Part shown: positions 33,644 through 41,734 of the stretch, one piece after another
Numbering within the stretch: the first letter of the stretch is position 1
Layout of the letters: every line of letters begins with the position of its first letter
Assembly (NCBI RefSeq): GCF_016595215.1
Contig: NZ_JAENHK010000010.1
Coordinates: forward strand, 1,783,390 to 1,847,389
DNA from: Chryseobacterium paridis
Lineage (GTDB): Bacteria; Bacteroidota; Bacteroidia; Flavobacteriales; Weeksellaceae
Reading direction: 5' to 3'
DNA: 64,000 bases
Notes under the pieces: generated by a model
The model's database searches: none
Told to the model about the DNA's origin: nothing
Seen by the model: only the letters and a program-made list of their open reading frames with translations
Translations under genes and position numbers: made by a program

Positions 33644-34546
33644 TTAATTTTTTGTTATTTCCATAAACCAATCTTCCAGTCCGGCACTGTTTCTGATTTC
33701 AAAAATCTCAGCATTATTTGTCACTAGCAATTTGGTCAGTTTAATGATATCTTCTTTGGACTGAACCGTTACTTCCAAGGTATTTTCATCTATTATTTTA
33801 GCAGAATAATATTCTGGAATATGTTGTGTAAAAAGAGAGGCATTGTTTAAACCTACTCTAATATGATTATGTCGGTAATGCTTATTTAATTCCTCTACAC
33901 TTCCTGAAAATTTAATAACACCATGAGAAATAATGGCAAGATGAGTAACCATTTTTTCAACTTCCTGTAACAAATGACTTGAAATAAATATGGTAATCCC
34001 CTGCTCTTTATTCAGCTTAAGCAATAGCTCTCTAATTTCCAACATCCCGTTTGGGTCAAGCCCATTTACAGGTTCATCAAGAATTAAAAGCTCAGGATTT
34101 CCAAGAAGAGTCATAGCAATTGCCAATCTTTGCTTCATCCCTAATGAATATTTTTTCGTCTTCATTTTTCTGCTTTCCCAAAGGTCTACCAAATTCAAAA
34201 CTCTTTCACATTCAGAATCTGGCAGATCCCTCAATCTGGAAAGAATAATCAGGTTATCCCATCCGGATAAATGATCATAAAAAGCAGGACTATCTATAAG
34301 ACTTCCAATTTTCTGAAACCCATGCGGATAAAGTTCAGACAACTTTTGATTAAAAATTTCAACAGTATTATTTTCGTCAGGAAGATTTCCTAACATTACT
34401 TTCATCGTTGTCGATTTACCAGCTCCGTTAGCACCCAAAAATCCAAAAATACTTCCTTTTGGAACTGAGAGGCTCACGTTTTTGAGGATGAGCTTATTTT
34501 GGGAAAATCCATAACTTAAGTTCTGGATATTAATTAATTTTTCCAT
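33644..34546 (-). CDS. ABC transporter ATP-binding protein, BcrA/lantibiotic-type
   Basis: ATPase of 300 residues. Walker A GANGAGKS (38-45), Q-loop region near LIDSPAFYDHLSG, signature SLGMKQR (134-140) that replaces LSGGQ as in BcrA-like ATPases, Walker B LLILDEP (153-159) and D-loop NGLDPNG. The C-terminal region (about 215-300) is the accessory part usual for this subfamily. It energises the ABC-2 permease encoded 10 bp downstream. Such pairs often confer immunity to cationic or lanthipeptide antibiotics, or export peptides. The terminator at 34579-34606 separates it from gldB. Confidence 0.92.
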   Translation of the reverse strand: MEKLINIQNLSYGFSQNKLILKNVSLSVPKGSIFGFLGANGAGKSTTMKVMLGNLPDENNTVEIFNQKLSELYPHGFQKIGSLIDSPAFYDHLSGWDNLIILSRLRDLPDSECERVLNLVDLWESRKMKTKKYSLGMKQRLAIAMTLLGNPELLILDEPVNGLDPNGMLEIRELLLKLNKEQGITIFISSHLLQEVEKMVTHLAIISHGVIKFSGSVEELNKHYRHNHIRVGLNNASLFTQHIPEYYSAKIIDENTLEVTVQSKEDIIKLTKLLVTNNAEIFEIRNSAGLEDWFMEITKN

Positions 34547-34578
34547 GCATAATGTTTTGAAATGTGTGAAAATTAAAA

Positions 34579-34606
34579 AAGACCTTCTGTATTTACAAAA
34601 GGTCTT
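34579..34606 (-). terminator. Terminator between gldB and the ABC transporter genes
   Basis: AAGACCTT (34579-34586) pairs with AAGGTCTT (34599-34606); on the minus strand it is followed by a T-run, just past the gldB stop. Confidence 0.7.
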
Positions 34607-34626
34607 ATATAGGTATGTGAGGTTAT

Positions 34627-35613
34627 CTATTTTGTTACACTTGGTTTATAACCAGACTGATTAAAGATTTCAGTCCCATCCATTTTGAGGAAGTCTGTGA
34701 GTTTTACTTCGGGTTTTTCCTTGAGATATTTTTTCCCAATCTGCCATCCTGTAAAAATTCCTATCTGAGGTGAAGATTCATTATCAATTTCCGTATAAAA
34801 TTTAGAAAAGGGTCCCGGTGAGATAAAACGCTCTTCTAATCTATGATCATCTCCAAATAATAAATTACTTTCCACAAAATAATTCCAGATATTCCCTTCA
34901 TTAGCAACCGCCCAATCATATTGTGGTTTGGTGTAATTCATTTTCAAATAATCCGGTGTGTCTGGCAAAAATGCATCCTGAAGGATCATTACTTTTCCAT
35001 TATACATCAAAAGATCAATGAATTTCTGATGGTCCGTAGAAAAAGGGACAATATTTTCAGCAAACATTCTTGACACCTTAGGAACAATATTATTAGGATT
35101 CATTGATTTCTGAAAATACAATTCCAATCCTTTATAATTAGGATTTTTATCCCCCATAAATCCAGTGATATCTATAAACAGAAGATTCCCTTTCTCGTCA
35201 TAAAAAATAGGATCCTGAATCATCTGTAATGCTGATGAAAAAAGATATACTTTCGGGCTTTTAAATTTCGGAAAGTAATATTTAATATGTGAAAATAGCT
35301 CCTGAAGTTCTTTCTGAAGTTTCTCTTGATCAATTTTAGAAACTGCTTCTTTATAAATCTTTATTTCCCCCGCATCACTTCTTCTTTTCCCAAAATCCTG
35401 ATCAGAAACTGTTCCCTGAAACCAGGGAAATTCAGCTTTAAATTGATCCAAAGGAATATTCTGGTCATAAAACTGTTTGGAAATATCAGTCAGTTCTACC
35501 TTTTCAACAGGTGTTTTCAATTCAACTTTCCATGGATTGTCAGATTCTTTTTTACAAGAATACAGTCCCAAAACTAAAATTGAAGAAAGCGCTATAGTTC
35601 TAAAAATCTTCAT
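34627..35613 (-). CDS. gldB: Gliding motility lipoprotein GldB
   Basis: Lipoprotein of 328 residues: signal MKIFRTIALSSILVLGLYSC, lipidated Cys20. The mature region has the GldB pattern, including DQFKAEFPWFQGTVSD, EIKIYKEAVSKIDQEKLQ, a SPKVYLFSSALQ strand and a C-terminal GIFTGWQIGKKY near LTDFLKMDG. GldB is required for gliding and for stable T9SS-linked function in F. johnsoniae. I start at ATG 35613, which gives a clean lipoprotein signal; a longer frame to 35667 would add 18 unneeded residues. Located close to nadE and gldC, as in other flavobacteria. Confidence 0.92.
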   Translation of the reverse strand: MKIFRTIALSSILVLGLYSCKKESDNPWKVELKTPVEKVELTDISKQFYDQNIPLDQFKAEFPWFQGTVSDQDFGKRRSDAGEIKIYKEAVSKIDQEKLQKELQELFSHIKYYFPKFKSPKVYLFSSALQMIQDPIFYDEKGNLLFIDITGFMGDKNPNYKGLELYFQKSMNPNNIVPKVSRMFAENIVPFSTDHQKFIDLLMYNGKVMILQDAFLPDTPDYLKMNYTKPQYDWAVANEGNIWNYFVESNLLFGDDHRLEERFISPGPFSKFYTEIDNESSPQIGIFTGWQIGKKYLKEKPEVKLTDFLKMDGTEIFNQSGYKPSVTK

Positions 35614-35775
35614 TATTTTTACATGAAATTTAAGGGTACGAAAATACGGATTTAAACATAATATCATGATGAAAAATAAAATAAACGACTTGTTTCGCTA
35701 CAATATTTACATTTTTTCATGAAATAGAACATTCTCTTATATTTCTAAACCTGCAATTTTATAAAAAAATAACAA

Positions 35776-36309
35776 ATGCGACTGGAAACTGAAAGACTTA
35801 TTTTAAGAAAGCTTGAAGAAAGTGATGCTGAACGTCTTTTTCTTCTGGACTCTAATCCGGAGGTGGTGAAGTATGTAGGTACTCCTCCACAAACGGATAT
35901 TAAGGAATCTGAAAATGTAATTAAAATGATCCAGCAGCAATACACAGATAATGGTGTTGGAAGACTTGCTGTCATTGAAAAAGAAAGCAATTTATTAATT
36001 GGATGGAGTGGATTAAAGTTCATTACTAAAGAGATAAACGGTTATAACAATATTTACGAATTAGGGTATCGTTTCATGCCCGAGTTTTGGGGTAAAGGTT
36101 ATGCTATAGAATCTGCAAGAGCTACTTTAGATTTTGGTTTTAATGATCTTAACAGAGAAATAATTTATGCCTGCGCTCACAATGAAAATGATGGCTCCAA
36201 TCATATTCTGAAAAAACTCGGATTTGAAAAAACCGGAGAGTTTGAAGAACCCGATGGGCTTTGTTTTTGGTATGAATTAAAACGTGAAAAATACAATTCA
36301 AAAAAATGA
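35776..36309 (+). CDS. GNAT-family acetyltransferase, RimJ/RimL-like
   Basis: Protein of 177 residues with the classic opening LETERLILRKLEESDAERLF, strand NLLIGWSGLKFI, YELGYRFMPEFWGKGYAIES (acetyl-CoA loop WGKGYA) and the closing HNENDGSNHILKKLGFEKTG. This is the RimJ/RimL branch that acetylates N-terminal residues of proteins or small amines; target unknown. Its stop overlaps the next gene's start as ATGA (36306-36309), so the pair is translationally coupled. Confidence 0.9.
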   Translation: MRLETERLILRKLEESDAERLFLLDSNPEVVKYVGTPPQTDIKESENVIKMIQQQYTDNGVGRLAVIEKESNLLIGWSGLKFITKEINGYNNIYELGYRFMPEFWGKGYAIESARATLDFGFNDLNREIIYACAHNENDGSNHILKKLGFEKTGEFEEPDGLCFWYELKREKYNSKK

Positions 36310-36833
36310 TTTTAAGACAGGAACAAGAAAAAGATCATTCACAGGTCTTTAAGGTTGTGGAAGATGCTTTTAAATATGCAGAACACAGTGATCATCAGGA
36401 ACAGTTTTTAGTTGAAAAACTGAGAAACTCTGATGCTTTCATTCCCGAATTATCTATAGTTGCCGAAATCAATAATGAGATTGTCGGTCATATCCTTTTC
36501 ACAAAATTGTCTGTTAAAAATAATTCAGATAGCTTTAGCTCTTTAGCACTGGCACCTGTTTCAGTAAAGCCTGAATATCAGGGACAAGGAATAGGTGGTC
36601 AACTGATCAATTATGGCCATAAAATAGCTAAAGATCTAGGCTACGAATCGGTTATTTTAATAGGCCATGAACATTATTATCCTAGGTTTGGATATCAAAA
36701 AACAAGTAATTTTGGAATTTCGTTTCCTTTTGAACTTCCTGAAGAAAACGGGATGGCTTTAGAACTGGTAACCGATGGTTTAAAAAATGTAAATGGGGTT
36801 GTAAAATATCCTAAAGAATTTGGAATAGATTAA
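36306..36833 (+). CDS. GNAT-family N-acetyltransferase, YhbS-like
   Basis: Protein of 175 residues: starts MILRQEQEKDHSQVFKVVED, conserved ELSIVAEINNEIVGHILFTKL, the acetyl-CoA loop KPEYQGQGIGGQLI, and a GHEHYYPRFGYQ turn characteristic of the YhbS type, all in one domain. Substrate unknown. Couples to the upstream acetyltransferase by a 4-bp overlap and is followed after 12 bp by nadE, so the three genes likely form one operon. Confidence 0.88.
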   Translation: MILRQEQEKDHSQVFKVVEDAFKYAEHSDHQEQFLVEKLRNSDAFIPELSIVAEINNEIVGHILFTKLSVKNNSDSFSSLALAPVSVKPEYQGQGIGGQLINYGHKIAKDLGYESVILIGHEHYYPRFGYQKTSNFGISFPFELPEENGMALELVTDGLKNVNGVVKYPKEFGID

Positions 36834-36845
36834 AAAAAATAAATA

Positions 36846-37637
36846 ATGCAAACACAAAAAGTAATCGATCATATTGTAAGCTGGCTGAAGGATTATGCAG
36901 AAAAATCTAAAGTAAACGGATATGTAATTGGTGTTTCCGGAGGAGTTGATTCCGGAGTAGTTTCTACACTGGCTGCTATGACAGGGCTGAAAACATTGTT
37001 AATTGAGATGCCTATCCGTCAGAAAGAAGATCAGGTTAACCGTGCATGGGAGCACATGAATGATCTTAAGTATAAATTCTCTAATGTGGAAACGATGTCT
37101 GTCAATTTGACACCTGCTTTTGAAGAACTATATACTACTTTCGATGTGAAAGACGATCTCTATCCTAATGAAAAACTAGCATTTGCCAATACAAGAGCAC
37201 GTTTAAGAATGCTTACTTTGTATTATTACGGCCAGATAAATGGTTTATTAGTTTGCGGAACAGGAAACAAAGTAGAAGATTTCGGAATAGGTTTTTATAC
37301 AAAATATGGAGATGGTGGTGTGGATGTATCTCCTATTGCTGATTTGTATAAAACTGAAGTTTACACCCTTGCAAGAGCTTTAAATCTTGTTAAAAATATT
37401 CAGGAAGCCATTCCTACAGATGGGCTTTGGGATGCAGAAAGAACGGATGAGCAACAGATTGGTGCAACCTATCCTGAACTGGAAAAAATACAGAAAGAAT
37501 ACGGAACAAAAACGGTGGAAGATTATGAAGGCCGTGATCGGGAAGTATTTTTAATATTTGACAGAATGCATAAAGCAGCTCAACATAAAATAAATCCTAT
37601 CCCGGTTTGTGACATTCCTGAAGAATGGAGATCATAA
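36846..37637 (+). CDS. nadE: NAD+ synthetase (NH3-dependent)
   Basis: Adenine nucleotide alpha hydrolase fold enzyme of 263 residues, forming NAD+ from deamido-NAD+, ATP and ammonia. P-loop SGGVDSG (31-37), the strand TLLIEMPI, CGTGNKVEDFGIGFYTKYGDGGVD, which is the deamido-NAD/ATP site signature, and DLYKTEVYTLAR. No N-terminal nitrilase domain, so it uses free ammonia rather than glutamine. Its position near gldB matches flavobacterial synteny. Confidence 0.96.
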   Translation: MQTQKVIDHIVSWLKDYAEKSKVNGYVIGVSGGVDSGVVSTLAAMTGLKTLLIEMPIRQKEDQVNRAWEHMNDLKYKFSNVETMSVNLTPAFEELYTTFDVKDDLYPNEKLAFANTRARLRMLTLYYYGQINGLLVCGTGNKVEDFGIGFYTKYGDGGVDVSPIADLYKTEVYTLARALNLVKNIQEAIPTDGLWDAERTDEQQIGATYPELEKIQKEYGTKTVEDYEGRDREVFLIFDRMHKAAQHKINPIPVCDIPEEWRS

Positions 37638-37639
37638 AA

Positions 37640-37726
37640 ATAGTGTACAATGTATCCATATAACAATGTAGTAACTTCAACATTGATAAACCGATATATT
37701 GGTATTTTGGTAAATTATATAATAGT
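37640..37726. repeat. Repeat-like AACAAT/ATTGGT-rich intergenic stretch
   Basis: The 87 bp between nadE and the RNase gene contain TATAACAATGTAG, CAATGT...ACATTG (short inverted repeat) and GATATATTGGTATTTTGGTAAA, close in style to the units in 31020-31073. Probable member of a degenerate intergenic repeat family. Confidence 0.35.
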
Positions 37727-38212
37727 ATGAATAATAAAATGAGACCTTTATTTTTTGCCTGTCTCGGTCTTCTGTTCGGAATGTCCGTGATGTATATCTT
37801 CAATAAATTTTCTGATACAAAAAAAGACGCTCAGAATCCAAAAGTTGAATATAGCAGTAGCTCAGCTAACACGACAGATCAGCAATCTATCGATCAGCTT
37901 ACTGCCGAAAAAACGGTAATCAGCTATGTAAAACAGAATCACCAGCTTCCTGGATATTACATTACAAAAAATGAAGCCAGAAAACAGGGCTGGAATCCTT
38001 CAAAGGGAAACCTTTGTGATGTTCTACCCGGACGTGCAATTGGAGGAGACCGTTTTGGAAACAGAGAAGGAAGTTTACCAAATGGAAATCAGTATTTCGA
38101 AGCAGACGTTAACTACAGCTGTGGAAGTAGAAATGCAGATCGTATTATTTTTACAAAGGACGGAGATGTTTACCTTACTAAAAATCATTACAAGAGTTTT
38201 GAGAAACAGTAG
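37727..38212 (+). CDS. Barnase-like secreted or membrane-tethered ribonuclease
   Basis: Guanyl-specific microbial RNase of 161 residues, clearly related to barnase over about residues 60-161. Catalytic residues map to E125 (general base, FEADVNY), R135, R139 (SRNADRI) and H154 (TKNHYKSF), and YITKNEARKQGW matches the barnase YITKSEA region. The N-terminus (MRPLFFACLGLLFGMSVMYIFNKF) is a hydrophobic signal or single anchor. It has two extra cysteines (C97 and C132) absent from barnase, which might form a disulfide. Downstream lie a protease gene and then the barstar inhibitor gene, in overlapping order. Confidence 0.93.
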   Translation: MNNKMRPLFFACLGLLFGMSVMYIFNKFSDTKKDAQNPKVEYSSSSANTTDQQSIDQLTAEKTVISYVKQNHQLPGYYITKNEARKQGWNPSKGNLCDVLPGRAIGGDRFGNREGSLPNGNQYFEADVNYSCGSRNADRIIFTKDGDVYLTKNHYKSFEKQ

Positions 38213-38813
38213 CTTTCTGATAAGCATACTATCATTACTTACATTTTCCTGTTCAGATCAACCACAAAAGTTGATAAAGGAAAATAAAGGGATGGTAATA
38301 TTAGTTCAACCGTTTAATGATCTAAAGCCTGAAAGTGTAAAATTCGTGACCAGTGAGATAAAGAAAGTTTATCCAAATGTAAAAGTTCTGAATCCCATTG
38401 ATTTACCAGAAAATGCTTATTACAATGAAAGGAAACGTTATAAAGCTGATTCTATTATTAAGGTTTTAAGCAAAACAACAAAAGATGGTTTTGTAACAAT
38501 TGGTCTAACTTCAAACGATATAAGTACCACAAAGGGTAAAATAAAAGATTTTGGAATAATGGGACTGGGATATAGACCCGGAAAAGCATGCGTAGCATCG
38601 AGCTTCAGATTGAATAAAGAAAAAATTAACGAACAGCTTTTTAAAATTGCCATTCATGAACTTGGCCACACACAAGGATTAGAACATTGCCCAGAAAAGA
38701 CATGTTTTATGAGAAGTGCGGAAGGTAAAAACCCTACTGACGAAGAGATCGATTTCTGCAAAAAATGCAAAACTTTTTTAATTAATAAAAATTGGAAATT
38801 CAATTCAATATGA
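38166..38813 (+). CDS. Archaemetzincin-like zinc metalloprotease lipoprotein
   Basis: Zinc protease of 215 residues. A lipoprotein-like signal runs to Cys29 (LISILSLLTFSC). The zinc motif is HELGHTQGLEHC, followed by CFMRSAEG with the Met-turn and C-x-x-C in CKKC, the archaemetzincin pattern (HExxHxxGxxH, Met-turn, two Cys pairs). The start used, ATG 38166, overlaps the RNase gene by 47 bp; a TTG at 38199 (overlap 14 bp) is an alternative. The earliest in-frame Met (37971) would lie wholly within the RNase gene and lacks a signal. Its stop overlaps the barstar ATG. Natural substrates of bacterial archaemetzincins are unknown. Confidence 0.85.
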   Translation: MFTLLKIITRVLRNSSFLISILSLLTFSCSDQPQKLIKENKGMVILVQPFNDLKPESVKFVTSEIKKVYPNVKVLNPIDLPENAYYNERKRYKADSIIKVLSKTTKDGFVTIGLTSNDISTTKGKIKDFGIMGLGYRPGKACVASSFRLNKEKINEQLFKIAIHELGHTQGLEHCPEKTCFMRSAEGKNPTDEEIDFCKKCKTFLINKNWKFNSI

Positions 38814-39118
38814 AAACAATATATATAGATTTTACGGATATAGGAGATTATGAGGATTTCTATACTCAATTAAAAGAAAAGATTACATTGCCAGAAGATT
38901 TTGGTGATAATCTTGATGCTCTTTATGATGTAATTACCGGCGGATTAGAAATGCCACTTCATCTCGAGTTTGTAAATTTAACAGTAGATCAGTTGGAATT
39001 ATTTGAAGACCTATTGACTACTTTAGAAGATGCGGAAGAAGAATTGGAAGATTTCACTTTCAGCTATTACCTTGAACAATATGAAGACGATGAGGATGAT
39101 GATGAACTTGCAGACTAA
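38810..39118 (+). CDS. Barstar-family RNase inhibitor
   Basis: Cytosolic inhibitor of 102 residues. The barnase-binding helix is GDNLDALYDVITG, with D36 and D40 equivalent to barstar D35 and D39; the fold's ending TLEDAEEELEDFTF and a very acidic tail (QYEDDEDDDELAD) follow. It protects the cell from the RNase encoded just upstream. The ATG (38810) overlaps the protease stop as ATGA, so I use this start instead of the Met six codons earlier. A strong terminator follows at 39141-39174. Confidence 0.92.
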   Translation: MKTIYIDFTDIGDYEDFYTQLKEKITLPEDFGDNLDALYDVITGGLEMPLHLEFVNLTVDQLELFEDLLTTLEDAEEELEDFTFSYYLEQYEDDEDDDELAD

Positions 39119-39140
39119 TGCAATAAAAAATCTAATCATA

Positions 39141-39174
39141 AAAAAAGACTGTCTCTTAAGAGACAGTCTTTTTT
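39141..39174. terminator. Terminator after barstar, shared with pafA
   Basis: Perfect palindrome with 17-bp arms (centre CTTAAG) and A/T tails on both sides, between the convergent barstar and phosphatase genes. Confidence 0.9.
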
Positions 39175-39189
39175 TATATTTCTGATGGA

Positions 39190-40836
39190 TTATTTTCCGA
39201 TCACTTCTGTGATAGGATTTCCAACACTTCCGCTTGGGAACTGAATTTTCAATAAAGAAGAAACGGTAGGAGCAATATCCGTCATAAAATATGGTTTATT
39301 GCTTTCTCCATGTTGAACTCCCCATCCCATAAATAATAAAGGAATGTGAGAATCATAAGAGTTCCATACACTATGCGTTGTCCCTGTCTTTGCATAAGGA
39401 GGTAACATAGAATCATGAGAGATCAATTGAATATCCCCACTTCTCTGTCTGTTGATTCCATTGATAATTCTCTGTTTGATAGGCTCTGGAATTGTTGATT
39501 CCTGTACTTTGGTTACAGAAACAGCATATAAAACCGTTGGATCATTTTCTAATTCTTTAACCGCAAAATCTACTACTGCATCCAATTCAATTTTGTTGTC
39601 TTTTAATAACTTTCTATCAAAATAAATTTGATAATTATCTACCGCATTGATCAGTTTATCTACACCAAATTTTTCTTTTAACTTCTGGTTAATGTCTTTC
39701 TGACTGTTTTCACCAAAGAAGCCTGTTGGGATTTTATGCTCCTGTAAGAAACCTACAGAATGTGCTCCACCATGATCCGCTGATAAGAAAACAGTGTACT
39801 CTCCTTTTCCAACTTTAGTATCCAGATAGTTGAAGAACTCTGCAAGATCCTTGTCTAGTCTTAAATACACATCCTCTACTTCAATCGAGTTAGGTCCGAA
39901 TTTATGACCTGCATAATCTGTGGATGCAAGATTGATAGCAAGGAAATCTGTGATATCATCACCTCCCAACTTTTCACCTTCTACAGAAGCTTCAGCCAGT
40001 TTTAAGGTTAATGTATTTCCGAAAGGGGTATAACGGATATTATCTTTTTTGTCTTTGTAATCCTTTGCTAAATTGCTGTATGGAAAAGTAGGTGTTTTTG
40101 AGCTTCCTAAAAGACCTTCCCATGCAGAATTATCAGGTGAACTTTCTGTGTATTGGTTGATCGGTAATAAAGTATTCCACCCATTAGCTACCAATTTCTC
40201 AGGTAAATTCTGTGAGTTGAAAGATTTCACCCATTGTGGCAAATCATTCATATACCACGTGCTGGTAATAAAGTTTCCTGTAGAATCATCAAACCAAAAT
40301 GCTCCGTTCGGAGTATGTCCTGCAGGAAGTATCGAAGCACGGTCTTTTAAAGATACCCCAACTACTTTTGCCTGGAAATTCGTTGCCAGTTTTAACTCAT
40401 CAGTAACGGTTGTTGACCAAAGATTCTTTGGAGAATGACTTCCGATTTTAGCATTTGTTGTTCCAACAGGTTGTACGCTCTCATCTGTAGTACAATAAAC
40501 ATTCTTTCCTGTTTCTTTATCTGTCCAGTCGTTTCCTGCAATTCCGTGAATCGCCGGAACAGAACCTGTATAAATACAAGTATGTCCTAAGGCTGTAATT
40601 GTAGGAACATATGGAATATGAACATTATTTAAAGCGTAACCGGTATTCAATAGTCTTTTGAAACCATCATTCCCATATTTGCTATAAAAGCGATACAAGT
40701 AATCCCACCTCATCTGATCTACTACAAGTCCGACTACTAATTTGGGTCTTTCTAATTGAGAATTTTTGTTTTTCTGAGCATCAATTGTAACTACGGACAA
40801 CATGGTAAGTGCCGCAATTGAAATTTTCCTAAGCAT
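39190..40836 (-). CDS. pafA: Alkaline phosphatase, PafA family
   Basis: Exported alkaline phosphatase of 548 residues in the nucleotide pyrophosphatase/PafA branch, like the phosphate-irrepressible enzyme of Elizabethkingia meningoseptica. Signal peptide MLRKISIAALTMLSVVTIDAQ. Nucleophile Thr81 in PYVPTITALGHT, active-site N102 (GNDW), and K164 and R166 in SLKDRA, matching PafA's T79, N100, K162 and R164 with an offset of two. Metal ligands include DQMRWD near 40-45, LSADHGGAHS and GTTHSVWNSYDSHIPL with His. It releases phosphate from many monoesters in the periplasm. No Pho-box-like repeat is seen upstream. Confidence 0.94.
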   Translation of the reverse strand: MLRKISIAALTMLSVVTIDAQKNKNSQLERPKLVVGLVVDQMRWDYLYRFYSKYGNDGFKRLLNTGYALNNVHIPYVPTITALGHTCIYTGSVPAIHGIAGNDWTDKETGKNVYCTTDESVQPVGTTNAKIGSHSPKNLWSTTVTDELKLATNFQAKVVGVSLKDRASILPAGHTPNGAFWFDDSTGNFITSTWYMNDLPQWVKSFNSQNLPEKLVANGWNTLLPINQYTESSPDNSAWEGLLGSSKTPTFPYSNLAKDYKDKKDNIRYTPFGNTLTLKLAEASVEGEKLGGDDITDFLAINLASTDYAGHKFGPNSIEVEDVYLRLDKDLAEFFNYLDTKVGKGEYTVFLSADHGGAHSVGFLQEHKIPTGFFGENSQKDINQKLKEKFGVDKLINAVDNYQIYFDRKLLKDNKIELDAVVDFAVKELENDPTVLYAVSVTKVQESTIPEPIKQRIINGINRQRSGDIQLISHDSMLPPYAKTGTTHSVWNSYDSHIPLLFMGWGVQHGESNKPYFMTDIAPTVSSLLKIQFPSGSVGNPITEVIGK

Positions 40837-40857
40837 CTAGTAAATTTTTATTGAAAG

Positions 40858-40865
40858 CAAATTTA
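40858..40865 (-). promoter_or_regulatory. -7 element upstream of pafA
   Basis: Minus strand TAAATTTG (TAnnTTTG), 21 nt before ATG 40836; no well-spaced TTG seen. Confidence 0.3.
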
Positions 40866-40887
40866 AGGGTTTTCAAAGTTTTAGAAT

Positions 40888-41709
40888 ATGAAATTTTATT
40901 TAAATTTGAAATTGGTTACATATTTAGAACTATTGGAAAGAACAACAGAAATAATAAAACTTCAGTCAATTGATAAATTCCCCCCATTTACTTATATTAA
41001 AAATATTCCTCGAAATAAAAAACTTAAAATATTGTTCGACAAATCCATTCAACATTTAAGAGAGGATATTGTAATAGATTTAAGAAACAACCTTTCAAAT
41101 TTTCAAATTACTATACATACTATTGAACCTGAAATCAATATTGTCAAGCTAATTAGTGATGAGGAGATTATTACAAATCAACTGTTTTTTGAAAGCTGTG
41201 CAAAGGATTACCGAAAACTAGGTGAAGAATTAGTTTTCATGTTCGCTCAAAAGAAAAAAATAAAATTCAATCATAAGTTTCCTTCTATAATGTTTAATCA
41301 GCTTAAAGGAAAAGAACAAAAAGGAAAAATAGGAGATTGGAAGTATTTCATTCATGGCTTTCATTGCCATTTTGGAAATATTAAAACAAAACAAAAGATT
41401 GAAGTTCCTTTTATGTTCGGGATGGAATTTGGAGACTTAGACCCTTATTTCTTTATGCAATTTATAAAGTCTTCTACAAATTATCATCCTTTACCTGTAA
41501 ACATATATGAGGATTATGCAGATGGAGCAAGAATTATTGAAGTTATGTTAAATCTTGGCTTATTTGAAAAAATTACTTCGAATTTTAAAGAGCATACTGG
41601 GGTTGTAGTAACCGACAGGGACAAAGTTGAAATTGCCCTTTTTAATGATAATGAAGAATACTATCATCCTAAATTTAATTTATTAAAATTTTTAGGCCTT
41701 AAAAAGTAG
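40888..41709 (+). CDS. Hypothetical protein, possible DUF6896 domain
   Basis: Soluble protein of 273 residues without signal. The N-terminal half is charged and helical. The C-terminal half (about 150-245) contains WKYFIHGFHCHFGN, IEVPFMFGMEFGDLDPYFFM and a YADGARIIEVMLNLGLFEKI end, resembling DUF6896 proteins found in Bacteroidota, sometimes near polymorphic toxin loci. The assignment is from memory of the pattern and is uncertain. It has no toxin motif. It is followed 25 bp later by an acetyltransferase gene. Confidence 0.55.
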   Translation: MKFYLNLKLVTYLELLERTTEIIKLQSIDKFPPFTYIKNIPRNKKLKILFDKSIQHLREDIVIDLRNNLSNFQITIHTIEPEINIVKLISDEEIITNQLFFESCAKDYRKLGEELVFMFAQKKKIKFNHKFPSIMFNQLKGKEQKGKIGDWKYFIHGFHCHFGNIKTKQKIEVPFMFGMEFGDLDPYFFMQFIKSSTNYHPLPVNIYEDYADGARIIEVMLNLGLFEKITSNFKEHTGVVVTDRDKVEIALFNDNEEYYHPKFNLLKFLGLKK

Positions 41710-41734
41710 AAATTAATATTTTATAAATCTCTCT

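Noticed and set aside
37971..38165. Upstream extension of the archaemetzincin frame
   Set aside because: It lies entirely inside the RNase gene and has no signal peptide; ATG 38166 or TTG 38199 gives a proper lipoprotein signal.
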